A DNA stretch of 64,000 bases from Corynebacterium sp. p3-SID1145 (GTDB taxonomy: Bacteria; Actinomycetota; Actinomycetes; Mycobacteriales; Mycobacteriaceae): positions 186,001-250,000 of the forward strand of contig JALXXC010000001.1 in NCBI GenBank assembly GCA_025144245.1. The letters are read 5' to 3'. The notes under the pieces were generated by a model. It did no database searches and was not told where the DNA came from. It was given only the letters and a program-made list of their open reading frames with translations. Below, piece after piece: positions 8,950 through 18,099 of the stretch (positions are counted from its first letter, which is position 1; the number at the start of each line of letters is the position of its first letter). Both the position numbers and the translations under genes were made by a program.

Positions 8950-10273
8950 CCAGCCAGTCCTCCCATGCCAACGACGCGACAGGGTCGGCGGGGCTCAACT
9001 CGGGATCGTCCGCGCGGAGGTTCTTCACCGGGCCAGGACCTGTCGCGCGGGTCTCGAACCGTACGGTGACGAACCCGTGACCCGCTCCTTGAATCCAGCC
9101 GTGGCCGAATTCGGAGTGGTGGACATCCTGCGTCGCCGCCCACGCGCGCGTGCCGGTGGGCATGACCGGAAGGATCTCCCCCGTCTGCGGCTCGGGCAAA
9201 TTTGCTCGATCGAGCTCCGGGAAGAGCACTTCTTGCATGACGGTCTCTAAACCGGAAAATCCCACACCGACGAGACGGATCGGTCCGAGCTCGTCCGGGT
9301 AGCGGGCAATGCGGAACGCCGCCGCCGTGAGCGTGTCTATGTCATCGGTGGCGTACGTCAAGGTGCTGGAACGCGACTCGATGTGAAAATCAGCCATCTT
9401 GAGTTTGACGGTGACGGTGCGGGCGCCGCGGCCGTCGATAAGCAACCGCTTGTGCGCTCCTTCCGCCGCGCGCCTGATAGCGGCCTCGACCTCATTCTTC
9501 GTTGTCAGGTCTCGCGGGTAAGTGTGTTCGGCGGAGATCTGCTTCGACTCTGCGCGCGGCGCGACTTCGCGATCGTCGATGCCGCGAGCCAGCGTCCACA
9601 GCTGCTTTGCCACGACTCCGCCCAGCGCCACTTCCACCTCACGCTCGCTCATGGCCGCGAAATCGCCGATGCTCTCCACCCCGATGCCGGTGAGCTTATT
9701 CGCGGTCACGGGCCCGACACCCCATAATTCGCCGACGGGTAGCGGGTGGAGGATCTCTGTCTGCTTCTCCCGCGGAATGATGAATGTGCCGTCCGGCTTT
9801 GCTAGACCAGACCCGATCTTCGCGTACTGCTTGCCTGTTCCCGCCCCGATGGAGCTGGGCAGGCCTGTCTCCCGGCGGATCGCCTCGCGAAGATTGTCCG
9901 CCCACTTTTTGACCTCGTCGGGGGACGCTCCCGCGAGTTCGCGCGGTTCGAGGAACGCCTCGTCGATGGAGAGCTGCTCGACGACATCCACTCTGCGCGC
10001 GATGATCCCGAAGACCCGGCGCGATGCCGTGGTGTACACCGGCCGACGCGGCGTGACCAGCACGGCTTTCGGCCCGACGAGTTGGACCGCGCGGTACGTT
10101 GGCATCGCCGAATGCGCCCCGTATTTACGCGCTTCGTAGCTCGCTCCCGCGACTACTCCCCGCCCGGTCACCCCGGCGACCAACACCGGCCGTCCTTGCA
10201 ACGTCGGACGGGTCAGCTGCTCGCAGGACGCGTAGAACGCGTCCATGTCGATGTGCAGCACCCAGCGATTCAT
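8879..10273 (-). CDS. dinB: DNA polymerase IV (Y-family translesion polymerase)
   Basis: A 464-aa error-prone polymerase for bypass of damaged templates. The catalytic motifs are HIDMDAFYASCEQ at the N-terminus and SIDEAFLE (about 105), with the helix-hairpin-helix region WGVGPVTANKLTGIG and a little-finger domain from about 250. The ATG at 10273 was preferred to upstream starts because MNRWVLHIDMDAF is where the family begins. A C-terminal extension of about 90 residues after the core (GHGFVTVRFETRATGPGP, then an acidic tail) is longer than E. coli DinB. The gene ends inside the convergent histidine kinase gene. No LexA box was recognised upstream. Confidence 0.92.
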   Translation of the reverse strand: MNRWVLHIDMDAFYASCEQLTRPTLQGRPVLVAGVTGRGVVAGASYEARKYGAHSAMPTYRAVQLVGPKAVLVTPRRPVYTTASRRVFGIIARRVDVVEQLSIDEAFLEPRELAGASPDEVKKWADNLREAIRRETGLPSSIGAGTGKQYAKIGSGLAKPDGTFIIPREKQTEILHPLPVGELWGVGPVTANKLTGIGVESIGDFAAMSEREVEVALGGVVAKQLWTLARGIDDREVAPRAESKQISAEHTYPRDLTTKNEVEAAIRRAAEGAHKRLLIDGRGARTVTVKLKMADFHIESRSSTLTYATDDIDTLTAAAFRIARYPDELGPIRLVGVGFSGLETVMQEVLFPELDRANLPEPQTGEILPVMPTGTRAWAATQDVHHSEFGHGWIQGAGHGFVTVRFETRATGPGPVKNLRADDPELSPADPVASLAWEDWLATTEDAPAQMDDAPALGEPSAEG

Positions 10274-10340
10274 AGCCACTCCAGCGTAGGCCGGAAGGCC
10301 CGGTGACCGCAGGTCAGGTACCTGCCGCATCCTCGCTGAC

Positions 10341-10362
10341 ACGTAGCTAGCCGTGCTACGCT
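10341..10362 (+). promoter_or_regulatory. inverted repeat overlapping a -10-like hexamer, candidate operator of the toxin-antitoxin pair
   Basis: CGTAGC (10342-10347) and GCTACG (10355-10360) form a perfect 6-bp inverted repeat with a 7-bp spacer. The second arm overlaps TACGCT, a -10-like hexamer ending six bases before the antitoxin ATG. Antitoxins of this class usually autorepress by binding such palindromes; binding here is inferred. Confidence 0.5.
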
Positions 10363-10368
10363 AACGCC

Positions 10369-10623
10369 ATGACCGACATTATCAGCCAACGAGAGCTCCG
10401 CAATGACAGCGGTCGCATCATGCGTGAACTTGATGCGGGCCGCAACTTTGTCGTGACCAGGAATGCCCAACCCGTTGGTGAACTTCGGCCCTTGCGACGC
10501 CCTCGCTTTGCACGCAAAGAAGATCTCTTGGAAGCGTTCCGTAGTGCCCCGCAGGTAGATTTTCAGCGATTCCGCTCCGATGTAGACGCTTATCTCAATC
10601 AGGACATTGATCCGCGTGCATGA
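10369..10623 (+). CDS. Phd/YefM- or VapB-type antitoxin
   Basis: An 84-aa protein with the Phd/YefM N-terminal DNA-binding pattern: ISQRELRNDSGRIMREL, then a beta hairpin FVVTRNAQPVGELRP. The C-terminal part (about 50-84) is variable and acidic, as expected for the segment that wraps the toxin. It immediately precedes and slightly overlaps a PIN-domain gene, which identifies the pair as a type II toxin-antitoxin module. Lack of a leader before the ATG and the palindrome upstream suggest autoregulation. Confidence 0.85.
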   Translation: MTDIISQRELRNDSGRIMRELDAGRNFVVTRNAQPVGELRPLRRPRFARKEDLLEAFRSAPQVDFQRFRSDVDAYLNQDIDPRA

Positions 10624-11011
10624 ACGAGGTCTGCTAGACACGTCAGTTGTTTTGGATCTCACTGCCATTGATCCGAACCTCTTACCAAACGAATTCGCCA
10701 TATGTAGTATCACAATGGCTGAGCTCCAGGCAGGTCCGGCCGCTACTGCCGACTGCGTTGAACAGGCCAAGAGGATCTCGCAGATTCAGCGCATCGAGTC
10801 TCTAATCGACTGCATTCCCTTCGATACTCAGGCAGCTCGCGCGTACGGGCTCGTTTACGCTGCAGTCGTGCAGTCAGGGCGAACCCCACGGCGACGCATT
10901 GCCGACCTCTTGATCGCTAGCTCGGCAATCGCTGAAAACCTTCCTCTTTTCACCCGAAATCCCGATGACTTCAAGGGCCTCGAAGAGCTGGTGCAGATTG
11001 TCGTTGTGTAA
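10616..11011 (+). CDS. PIN-domain toxin ribonuclease (VapC family)
   Basis: About 131 aa from the GTG at 10616 (a TTG at 10607 is also possible); the start lies inside the antitoxin gene. The four acidic PIN positions appear intact: Asp in LLDTSVVL, Glu in MAELQAG, Asp in RRRIADLLIA and Asp in FTRNPDDF. The family cleaves RNA, often tRNA or rRNA; the target here is unknown. Codons such as TTA, CTA, AGG and AGT are more frequent than in neighbouring genes and GC is visibly lower, consistent with horizontal acquisition. It converges on ileS. Confidence 0.85.
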   Translation: MHERGLLDTSVVLDLTAIDPNLLPNEFAICSITMAELQAGPAATADCVEQAKRISQIQRIESLIDCIPFDTQAARAYGLVYAAVVQSGRTPRRRIADLLIASSAIAENLPLFTRNPDDFKGLEELVQIVVV

Positions 11012-11063
11012 TCGCGCACAACCATCGTCTCCACTGCAATAAGACAAACCCCTACTCCTAGGT

Positions 11064-11136
11064 ACCTGTTCACAACGTGGTTGCCGCGGTGGGGTTTCCC
11101 GCGACGTTGTGAATAGGTGTTCTGGAATAGGTGTTT
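11064..11136. repeat. intergenic hairpin plus short direct repeats between the toxin gene and ileS
   Basis: ACCTGTTCACAACGT (11064-11078) pairs with ACGTTGTGAATAGGT (11104-11118) in 14 of 15 positions, the exception being a G-T pair. A second nested stem CGCGG/CCGCG lies in the loop. GAATAGGTGTT then occurs twice, starting at 11111 and 11125. It may serve as a terminator for the convergent genes, but there is no T-run, and the repeat layout resembles a small repetitive or mobile-element end. Confidence 0.55.
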
Positions 11137-11152
11137 GGCGTAAGCGGACCGT

Positions 11153-14100
11153 TTAGCCGTTCTTGGTCACCTCCGCAGTGACGCCGTCGAGCACCTTGTG
11201 GCCGTCCTCGCCGCCCTCGCCGGCTTCGGTGGTGACGGTGAAGGATGTCGCCAAGGTCTCCGCGGCGATGTGGTCGGCGTGGCGGTTGGCCCACTCCTCC
11301 TTGTCCGCGGGGACGCGCAACGTGACTGTGATGCGGTCGGAGACGTCGAGCCCCTCGTTCTTGCGGGCGTCCTGCAGGCCGCGGATGACATCGGCGGCCC
11401 AGCCTTCGGCCTCCAGCTCCTCGGTGAGGGTGGAGTCGAGAACAACCAGGCCGTCCATGCCCTCCACGCGCGCGGTGGAATCCGGGTCAGCGGCGACGAG
11501 GCGCTCGGTGTACAGGTCCGGGGTGAGCACGAGATCACCGTCGACGACGACGTTGTCACCGTCCTGGACGTAGTTGCCCGCCTTGACGTTCTTGATCGCC
11601 CGCTGGACGTCCTTGCCCAACTTCGGTCCGGCGACCTTCGCGTTGACGACGACCTCGAAAGAACCGGCGGAATCGACATCCTGCGTGAGCTCGACGTTCT
11701 TGACGTTTACCTCGTCGCGGATGACGGACTCGAACGGGGCGAGCTTCTCCGCCTCAGGCAGAGCGACCTTGAGCGCCGGCAGCGGCAGGCGGTTGCGCAG
11801 CGTCTTCGCCTTGCGCAGGGAGGATGCCGCGGAGCAGACCGCGCGGGTGGCATCCATTGCCTCGACGAGCTCGTCGTCGGCCGGGAATTCCTCCGCCTTC
11901 GGGTAGTCCGTCAGGTGGACGGAGCGCCCGCCGGTGAGACCGCGCCACATGACCTCGCTGATGTACGGCAGCAGCGGGGCGGCGGTGCGGGCGAGCACTT
12001 CGAGCACCGTGTAGAGGGTGTTGAACGCCTCCGGGTGCTCCTCCTGGCCCGCCCAGAAACGGTCGCGAGAGCGGCGCACGTACCAGTTGGTCAGGGTGTC
12101 GGCGAAGAGCCGGACCTCGTCGCAGGCGCCGGAGATGTCGGTCGCCTCAAGCGCGGCACCGGTGCGCTTCACAGTGTCGTGGAGCTTCGCCAGGATGTAG
12201 CGGTCCAGCACGTTCTCCGAGCTGGTGTCCCAGGTGGCCTCGCGGTCGGAGTACAGCTGCAGGAAGCTGTACGCGTTCCAGATCGGCAAGATGGCCTGGC
12301 GCACGCCGTCGCGGATGCCCTGCTCGGTGACGATCAGGTTACCTCCGCGCAGGATCGGACTTGACATGAGGAACCAGCGCATCGCGTCCGAACCGTCGCG
12401 GTCGAAGACCTCCTTCACGTCCGGGTAGTTGCCCTTGGACTTGGACATCTTCTGGCCGTCGTCGCCGAGCACGATGCCGTGGGCGACGACCTGCTTGTAG
12501 GCGATGCGGTCGAACAACGCGGTGGACAGCACATGCTGCACGTAGAACCAGCCGCGGGACTGGCCGGAGTACTCGACGATGAAGTCCGCCGGCTGGCGGG
12601 TGTCGAACTCTTCCTGGTTCTCGAACGGGTAGTGGTACTGCGCGAACGGCATGGAACCGGACTCGAACCAGCAGTCGAGGACATCCGGGACGCGGCGCAT
12701 GGTGGACTTGCCCGTCGGGTCGTCCGGGTTCGGGCGGGTCAGCTCGTCGATGTACGGCCGGTGCAGGGACTTCGGACGGACACCGAAGTCGGCCTCCAGC
12801 TCGTCCAGGGAGCCGTACACGTCCACGCGCGGGTACTCGGGGTTGTCGGAAACCCACGCCGGCACTGGGGAGCCCCAGTAGCGGGTGCGCGAGATATTCC
12901 AGTCGCGTGCGCCTTCCAGCCATTTGCCGAATTGGCCGTCGCGGATGTGGCCCGGAATCCACTCGATTTCCTGGTTCAGCTCCACCATTCGGTCGCGGAT
13001 GTCCACGACCTTGACGAACCATGCCGGCAGCGCCATGTAGATCAGGGGCTCGCCCGAACGCCAGGAGTGCGGGTAGGAGTGGACGATCACCTTGTCCTGC
13101 AGCACACGTCCGCGCGACCGCAAATCGCGGATGATGTCGCGGTTGGCGTCGAAAACGAGCTTGCCCTCGTACTCCGGCACCTGAGAGGTGAACTTGCCGT
13201 CCGCATCCACGGGGATGACCAGGCCGATGCCGTATTTCTCGCAGGTCAGCATATCGTCCTCACCGAAAGCGGGTGCCTGGTGGACGACACCGGTGCCATC
13301 GTCGGTGGTGACGTAGTCCGCCAGCAGGACCTGGAATGCGTTCGGCTCGTCGGCGAAGTACTCGAAGAGCGGCTCGTAGGTGATGCCCTCCAGGTCAGTG
13401 CCGCGGTAGGTGGCCAGGACCTCGGGGTTCTCCCCCAGCTCCTTCGCGTATGAGGGGATCAGGTCGGAGGCCAGCACCAGCTTCTTGCCGGCGAATTCTG
13501 CCACGGAGGTGTCCTCGCCGACGCGGACCAGCGCGTACTCGATGTCCGGGCCCACGGCGAGAGCCAGGTTCGACGGAGTGGTCCAGGGGGTGGTGGTCCA
13601 GCCGATGAAGGCGGCGTCGGCAAGCTCCTCGTGCCCCTTGCCGTCCTTGATGGGGAACGTGACAGTGACCGTCGGATCCTGGCGCTCCTTGTAGGCGTCA
13701 TCAAGGCGGGTCTCCTGGTTCGACAGCGGAGTGTGCTCGGCCCAGGAGTACGGCAGGACGCGGAAGCCCTGGTAGATCAAGCCCTTGTCGTAGAGCTCCT
13801 TGAACGCCCACATGACGGACTCCATGTACTCCGGGTCCATCGTCTTGTAGCCGTTCTCGAAATCGACCCAGCGGGCCTGGCGGGTGACGTAGTCCTCCCA
13901 CTCGTCGGCGTAATGCATCACAGACGTGCCGCAGTATTCGTTGAACTTGGCCAGGCCCATGTCCTCGATCTGGGACTTATCCGTGATGCCCAGCTGCTTC
14001 TCCGCTTCCAGCTCGGCGGGCAGACCGTGGCAGTCCCAACCGAAAACGCGCGGGACGTGGTAGCCGGACATGGTGCGGAAACGCGGGACAATGTCCTTCA

Positions 14101-14329
14101 CGTAGCCGGTGAGCAGGTGCCCGTAGTGCGGCAGACCGTTCGCGAAAGGCGGGCCGTCGTTGAAGACGTACTCTTCGCAGCCCTCACGGTTTTCAAGGCT
14201 CGCCTGGAAGGTGCCGTCCTGGTTCCAGTAATCCAGGACAATCTGTTCCATCTCCGGAAACTTGGACGATCCGCCGGTCATGTCCACCTTCGGGTAGACA
14301 CCACCGACACCCTGTAGCTTGTCTGCCAT
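11153..14329 (-). CDS. ileS: isoleucyl-tRNA synthetase
   Basis: A 1058-aa class I synthetase charging tRNA-Ile. The ATP-binding HIGH motif appears as HYGH in [15 protein letters not shown] (about 55), with KMSKS in [13 protein letters not shown]. The editing domain lies between, and the anticodon-binding domain follows ([10 protein letters not shown]). Length and C-terminus fit the eukaryote-like IleS type found in actinobacteria. The ATG at 14329 has a GGAGG site five bases upstream; the longer open frame upstream is the T-box leader, not protein. Expression should be set by uncharged tRNA-Ile through that leader. Confidence 0.96.
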   Translation of the reverse strand: MADKLQGVGGVYPKVDMTGGSSKFPEMEQIVLDYWNQDGTFQASLENREGCEEYVFNDGPPFANGLPHYGHLLTGYVKDIVPRFRTMSGYHVPRVFGWDCHGLPAELEAEKQLGITDKSQIEDMGLAKFNEYCGTSVMHYADEWEDYVTRQARWVDFENGYKTMDPEYMESVMWAFKELYDKGLIYQGFRVLPYSWAEHTPLSNQETRLDDAYKERQDPTVTVTFPIKDGKGHEELADAAFIGWTTTPWTTPSNLALAVGPDIEYALVRVGEDTSVAEFAGKKLVLASDLIPSYAKELGENPEVLATYRGTDLEGITYEPLFEYFADEPNAFQVLLADYVTTDDGTGVVHQAPAFGEDDMLTCEKYGIGLVIPVDADGKFTSQVPEYEGKLVFDANRDIIRDLRSRGRVLQDKVIVHSYPHSWRSGEPLIYMALPAWFVKVVDIRDRMVELNQEIEWIPGHIRDGQFGKWLEGARDWNISRTRYWGSPVPAWVSDNPEYPRVDVYGSLDELEADFGVRPKSLHRPYIDELTRPNPDDPTGKSTMRRVPDVLDCWFESGSMPFAQYHYPFENQEEFDTRQPADFIVEYSGQSRGWFYVQHVLSTALFDRIAYKQVVAHGIVLGDDGQKMSKSKGNYPDVKEVFDRDGSDAMRWFLMSSPILRGGNLIVTEQGIRDGVRQAILPIWNAYSFLQLYSDREATWDTSSENVLDRYILAKLHDTVKRTGAALEATDISGACDEVRLFADTLTNWYVRRSRDRFWAGQEEHPEAFNTLYTVLEVLARTAAPLLPYISEVMWRGLTGGRSVHLTDYPKAEEFPADDELVEAMDATRAVCSAASSLRKAKTLRNRLPLPALKVALPEAEKLAPFESVIRDEVNVKNVELTQDVDSAGSFEVVVNAKVAGPKLGKDVQRAIKNVKAGNYVQDGDNVVVDGDLVLTPDLYTERLVAADPDSTARVEGMDGLVVLDSTLTEELEAEGWAADVIRGLQDARKNEGLDVSDRITVTLRVPADKEEWANRHADHIAAETLATSFTVTTEAGEGGEDGHKVLDGVTAEVTKNG

Positions 14330-14334
14330 GATTC

Positions 14335-14556
14335 CTCCACGCACATGATCGCGCGGGGACGCAGCAACAGCGCTGCGCGGTACCACCCCGCTTGGGACTC
14401 CCCTCATGAAGGCAGCCCCCACTTCATTGTGGTGAAGGATTGACGTATCCCTGGGCACGTCCGGTTCTACTGGGCCCGCGGCAGGCGGCCGCGAGCTGTT
14501 CTTCCGGAAACACTCCCCGGTGATGGCCGGATCGACGCGTGTCTGGTTATGACAAA
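14335..14556 (-). promoter_or_regulatory. T-box leader (isoleucine-specific riboswitch) of ileS
   Basis: The 5' leader of ileS carries the T-box hallmark TGGTACCGCG (minus strand, 14385-14376), whose TGGN pairs with the tRNA acceptor end. An ATC isoleucine codon (14524-14522) sits in a bulge between CCGG-type arms near the 5' end and is the candidate specifier. The GGAGG ribosome site lies just 3' of the T-box domain and there is no T-run, so control is probably translational (sequestering of the ribosome site), as established for actinobacterial ileS T-boxes. Exact ends are estimated. Confidence 0.88.
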
Positions 14557-14581
14557 GGTCAGTGTAGCCGCAAACGCAAAA

Positions 14582-14602
14582 GCCCGCCCACAGGGGGCGG
14601 GT
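14582..14602 (-). terminator. intrinsic terminator after divIVA
   Basis: On the minus strand CCCGCCC and GGGCGGG arms enclose a short loop and are followed by CTTTTGCGTTT. It lies about 30 bp after the divIVA stop and before the ileS leader, so it separates the two units. Confidence 0.75.
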
Positions 14603-14634
14603 CATTGAGGCTTTCGCGTGCTAGACGCTAGCTC

Positions 14635-15606
14635 CTACTTGTTCACGTCGCCGCTCGGCGCGGAGGAGCCGCGGGTCTCCAGCTCCTCGAGCTGGGACTC
14701 GAGCAGGGTCTTCAGACGGGTGCGGTACTCGCGCTCGAAGGTGCGCAGCTCGGCGATGCGGGTCTCGAGTGCGGTCTGCTGCTGCTTCACCGTGTTCATG
14801 ATCTCGGTGTGCTTGCGCTCTGCGTCGCTCTTCAGCTTCGCGGCCTGCTCCTCCGCCTGGCGGATCTGGGCCTCGGCACGGGAGTTCGCCTCGCTGGTGG
14901 TCTCGTCGGCCTTGCGCTGTGCGTCGCCGACCAGCTGGTTTGCGCGCTGCTCTGCGGCCTTGGTGGTCTCCGCTGCCTTCTTCTCGGCGTCGGACACCTG
15001 GGTGGTGGCGTTGGAGCGTGCCTCCTCGACGACGCGCTGGGACTCTTCAGCAGCCTCGCGGGTGAGACGGTCCGCAGTCTCCTGTGCGAGCTCGAGAACG
15101 CGGGCGGCCTGGACGTGCGCCTCGCCGGTGGACTTCGGCTGTGCGGCGGTGACCGGGCGGGAGATACCCTGGGCCTGCGACTCGGACTTCTCGGCCTGCT
15201 GGGACTGGGCCTGGGCCTCAGCCTGCTTGCGCGCCTTGGCCGCTTCCTCGCGTGCGGAGCGGATCTCTGCATCGGCGGCCTCGGCGCGGGAGCGAGCAGC
15301 CTTCGCCTCGTTCTCGGCGTCGTTCAAGCGTGCCTCGTATTCCTTGCGCAGCTTCGCCTCGATCTCCTTGCGGATAGCGCTCTCGTCAACCTTGGCTGCC
15401 GGAGCGGCGGCTGCTGCCGGGGCGCTCGTGCCGGAGCCGAGCTCCTCAACGCGTGCGCGAAGATCGTCGTTCTCATCCTGCAGCTGGGCGAGGGTGTCCT
15501 CGACGAGATCGAGGAACTGGTCGACCTCGTCCTCGTTGTAGCCACGCTTGCCAATCGGCGGCTTGCTGAAAGCGACATTGTGCACGTCAGCTGGTGTCAG
15601 CGGCAT
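14635..15606 (-). CDS. divIVA: DivIVA/Wag31 polar growth and septum-site protein
   Basis: A 323-aa coiled-coil protein that marks curved membrane at poles and septa and recruits the apical wall-synthesis machinery. The N-terminal lipid-binding domain ([20 protein letters not shown], then [14 protein letters not shown]) is typical. A Pro/Ala/Ser linker follows, then a long Ala/Glu/Arg coiled coil (about 75-310) and a short tail. ATG 15606 has GGGAAC upstream; five extra codons from 15621 are possible. It closes the dcw cluster downstream of sepF and the YggT-family gene, as in other Corynebacteriales, where it is essential. Confidence 0.95.
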   Translation of the reverse strand: MPLTPADVHNVAFSKPPIGKRGYNEDEVDQFLDLVEDTLAQLQDENDDLRARVEELGSGTSAPAAAAAPAAKVDESAIRKEIEAKLRKEYEARLNDAENEAKAARSRAEAADAEIRSAREEAAKARKQAEAQAQSQQAEKSESQAQGISRPVTAAQPKSTGEAHVQAARVLELAQETADRLTREAAEESQRVVEEARSNATTQVSDAEKKAAETTKAAEQRANQLVGDAQRKADETTSEANSRAEAQIRQAEEQAAKLKSDAERKHTEIMNTVKQQQTALETRIAELRTFEREYRTRLKTLLESQLEELETRGSSAPSGDVNK

Positions 15607-15665
15607 TTGCGTTCCCTTCAAATAATGACGTTTGTTGCCGGCCCCGTGCGGACCAGTGGCACGGT

Positions 15666-15682
15666 CTAGGCTTAAAGCCTAG
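15666..15682. promoter_or_regulatory. perfect palindrome CTAGGCTT-A-AAGCCTAG in the divIVA 5' region
   Basis: Two 8-bp arms around a single A, about 60 bp upstream of the divIVA ATG. A TATAAC hexamer (minus strand, near 15692) lies next to it, and CCCTC/GAGGG arms further upstream could form a weak hairpin. It could be an operator or an mRNA hairpin; nothing else assigns it. Confidence 0.45.
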
Positions 15683-15744
15683 CTGACAGTAGTTATACCC
15701 TCAACGTATACCCGAGGGTGAGTTTTTCGCCGATTAAATGCCGA

Positions 15745-16035
15745 TTAAATAAGGAAGACGCGAATAAGCGGCTGCAGCACCGCAAGGGCGAGAAACAGCA
15801 CGATCACGCTGACATCCAGCGCCACGCCACCGAGTGGCAGCGGGGGGATGAAGCGGCGCAGGAACTTGATCGGCGGGTCCGTGACCACGAAGAAGAATTC
15901 GCCCGCAACCATGAACCAGCGTGGCGGGGCGAAATGCTTGGAGAACGACTGGATAATCTCGATGACCAGCCGGACGATCACGAAGATCGTGTACAGACCG
16001 ACGAGGGAATAGAGGACGGTTCCGAGCATATTCAC
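15745..16035 (-). CDS. YggT-family membrane protein
   Basis: A 96-aa protein with two hydrophobic hairpin regions (about 5-28 and 72-92) separated by the family motif PPRWFMVAGEFFFVVTDPPI and FLRRFIPP. YggT proteins often sit between sepF and divIVA in Gram-positive dcw clusters and are thought to act in division or osmotic tolerance, with unknown mechanism. A GTG at 16035 or an ATG at 16029 may start it. It lies 37 bp downstream of sepF. Confidence 0.9.
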   Translation of the reverse strand: MNMLGTVLYSLVGLYTIFVIVRLVIEIIQSFSKHFAPPRWFMVAGEFFFVVTDPPIKFLRRFIPPLPLGGVALDVSVIVLFLALAVLQPLIRVFLI

Positions 16036-16072
16036 GGGACACCACCCTACCTAGGCGCGCACACCAGTCGAA

Positions 16073-16531
16073 TTAACGGAGGTGCGCGGCGCGCTCAAGC
16101 TCGCTGACGGTCGTGCGGGCGTTCTCCGGAACGATAGCGAAGACGAGGTGCGCGTCGCCGGTGCGGGAAAGCTTGTGCATCTTGCCGCGCGCGGCGAAGC
16201 ACAGGCCAGCGGCGAAGTCGATCAGGCGCATTGCGGTCGGCTTGTCGACGTCGGACAGGTCCATGACCACTGCGTCGCCGTCGCGGAACGGTTCGCCAAT
16301 CTCCTTGGCGTCGTTGTAGTTGCGCGGACGGACACTGATGATCGCGGCAGAGTAGTCGCGCGGCTCGTAGTAGTCGCGGTCACGGGTGCGCGGCTCGGCG
16401 ACGGCGGCACCGGAGCGGGAGTACGCAGCCGTGCCGGCTTCCTCGTACGCCGGGTCGTCGTAGTAGGGGTCGACGGCCGGATCGTACTGGCCGATTCCGA
16501 AGAATTCTTTGAGGCTGTTAGAGAAGGACAT
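16073..16531 (-). CDS. sepF: SepF cell-division protein, FtsZ membrane anchor
   Basis: A 152-aa protein. The N-terminal amphipathic helix (MSFSNSLKEFFGIG) should bind the membrane. A Tyr/Asp/Arg-rich linker follows, and the SepF core (about 60-150) has RPRNYNDAKEIGEPFRDG, VVMDLSDVD and FAAGLCFAARG. In actinobacteria, which lack FtsA and ZipA, SepF binds the FtsZ C-terminal peptide and tethers the Z ring. That fits the absence of ftsA from this cluster. Confidence 0.95.
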   Translation of the reverse strand: MSFSNSLKEFFGIGQYDPAVDPYYDDPAYEEAGTAAYSRSGAAVAEPRTRDRDYYEPRDYSAAIISVRPRNYNDAKEIGEPFRDGDAVVMDLSDVDKPTAMRLIDFAAGLCFAARGKMHKLSRTGDAHLVFAIVPENARTTVSELERAAHLR

Positions 16532-16586
16532 TCGCGTAAGTCTCCTGTTCGCGGGAGGTTTTCAGGTGTCGGTCAAGCGCTGATCG

Positions 16587-17351
16587 TCAGCCTACGGGCC
16601 GCTTCCCCAGCAGCCCGGTTCCGACACGCACGACTGTCGATCCGTGAGCAATTGCCTCCTCGAAATCGCCCGACATTCCCGCAGATAGACGCAGGGGACG
16701 ACCGAGTTTTCCCGCGTAGGAATCGCAGATGCTTTTCGACGCCGCGAACACCTCGCCCGGATCCGCGTCGAGGGGCGGGACGACCATGAAGCCGTCGAAA
16801 AGCAAATGCTCCGATTCCTCCACTGCGGACACCACTGCGTCAACTGCCTCCGCATCGTCGTGCGGGACTCCACCGCGTGCCGCGTCGCCGTCGAACGACA
16901 GCTGGACTAGGCACGGCAAGGTGCTACCCGTGCGGTCGCCGCGCTCGAGGGCGAGCCCCATGCCGCGGTCGAGTCCGTGGGCGAGCTTGACCGAATCGAC
17001 CGAGTGGACCTCGCTGGCCCACCGGGCCACAGCGTTGGCCTTCTTCGACTGGATCTGCCCGATCATGGCGAAGTCGAGCTCGACCCCGGCCGCGGCCAGT
17101 TCCTCGACCTTGCCGCGCGCTTCCTGCTCGCGGTTCTCACCCACGAGCCTGATCCCCAGCTCGGCAAGACTCGCGGCATCCGCCGCCGGATGGAACTTGG
17201 TGACCGGGAGGATGGACACACTGCCGGGTTCACGTCCCGCGCGCTTTTCCGCGGCGCGGACATCGGCGCGCAGCTTCTCAAGCTTTCCGACGATCTCCTC
17301 GCGGCGCTCGTCGGTCATCCCGGGCAGATTCTTCGCGCTCTGCGCATCCAT
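16587..17351 (-). CDS. YggS/PLPBP-family pyridoxal phosphate homeostasis protein
   Basis: A 254-aa single-domain TIM-barrel protein that binds PLP without known catalytic activity and balances B6 vitamers and amino-acid pools. The PLP lysine is in LPVTKFHP (about residue 52). Other family motifs are VGENREQE, FAMIGQIQSKK, LSAGMSGDFEEAIAHGSTVVRVG. Its ATG overlaps the pgeF stop by one base (TAATG), so the two are translationally coupled. This gene between pgeF and sepF is a common actinobacterial arrangement. Confidence 0.93.
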   Translation of the reverse strand: MDAQSAKNLPGMTDERREEIVGKLEKLRADVRAAEKRAGREPGSVSILPVTKFHPAADAASLAELGIRLVGENREQEARGKVEELAAAGVELDFAMIGQIQSKKANAVARWASEVHSVDSVKLAHGLDRGMGLALERGDRTGSTLPCLVQLSFDGDAARGGVPHDDAEAVDAVVSAVEESEHLLFDGFMVVPPLDADPGEVFAASKSICDSYAGKLGRPLRLSAGMSGDFEEAIAHGSTVVRVGTGLLGKRPVG

Positions 17352-18085
17352 TACTCATTCCCCTTTCCTGTCAGCCAGACGACTCCAGCTTGGCGTCCGG
17401 TGGTCTTCTCCCGGCGGTAGGAGAAGAACGATGCGTCGGTCACGGTGTCACGCGGGTCCGCATCGATGTGGGTCACACCGAGGCTGAGCAGCTGGCGCAC
17501 CAAGCCCGCGCGGATATCCAGGCCCGGCGTGCCTTTCTTGGTGCGCGCGCGGGATCCCGGGAGGTGGGCTTCCACATCGTCGGCCATCTCCTGCGGCACC
17601 TCGTAGGACTCCCCTGCCGCGGCTGGGCCGAGCAGCGCCTGGATGTTCGCCGGTTCCGCACCGAGCCCGCGCATCACCTCGACGGTCTTCGGGATGATGC
17701 CGTTGCGCGCGCCGAGACGGCCGGCGTGGGCGGCGGCGACGACCCCAGCGTTGTGGTCGGAGAGCAGCACCGGAACACAGTCGGCGACGAGCACGCACAA
17801 AGCGAGTCTTTCCGTGGTGGTCACCACAGCGTCCGTTGCCTCGACGGGCCCGTCCTGCGGGCCGTCGACGACGGTGACGTTGTTGGTGTGCAGCTGCTCC
17901 ATCCACACGAAACGCGCGGCGTCGAGCCCGGCGATGTCCGCAAGGCGCTGCCGGTTAGCGCTGACAGAGTCCGGATCGTCGCCGACGTGCCCGCCGAGGT
18001 TGAATGAATCGTACGGGGATGCAGAAACCCCGCCCGCACGGCTGGTGAACAGCATGCGGACGGGGCGGCCGGTGGTGTCAATCAT
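17351..18085 (-). CDS. pgeF: peptidoglycan editing factor PgeF (YfiH/laccase-domain protein)
   Basis: A 244-aa DUF152 protein. Metal/active-site residues expected for the family are present: His in MEQLHTNNV, Cys in VLVADCVPVLLSD and His in AAAHAGRLGARNGI. In E. coli the homologue hydrolyses mis-incorporated L-Ser-containing muropeptide precursors. Its place immediately after ftsZ (15-bp gap) and before the YggS-family gene fits a role in wall synthesis. The ATG at 18085 was preferred; a TTG at 18094 would add three residues. Confidence 0.92.
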   Translation of the reverse strand: MIDTTGRPVRMLFTSRAGGVSASPYDSFNLGGHVGDDPDSVSANRQRLADIAGLDAARFVWMEQLHTNNVTVVDGPQDGPVEATDAVVTTTERLALCVLVADCVPVLLSDHNAGVVAAAHAGRLGARNGIIPKTVEVMRGLGAEPANIQALLGPAAAGESYEVPQEMADDVEAHLPGSRARTKKGTPGLDIRAGLVRQLLSLGVTHIDADPRDTVTDASFFSYRREKTTGRQAGVVWLTGKGNE

Positions 18086-18099
18086 GACACCCAAGGCTA

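Noticed and set aside
14330..14605. N-terminal extension of IleS in frame with the gene
   Set aside because: The stretch is the T-box leader; the IleS family starts at [15 protein letters not shown].
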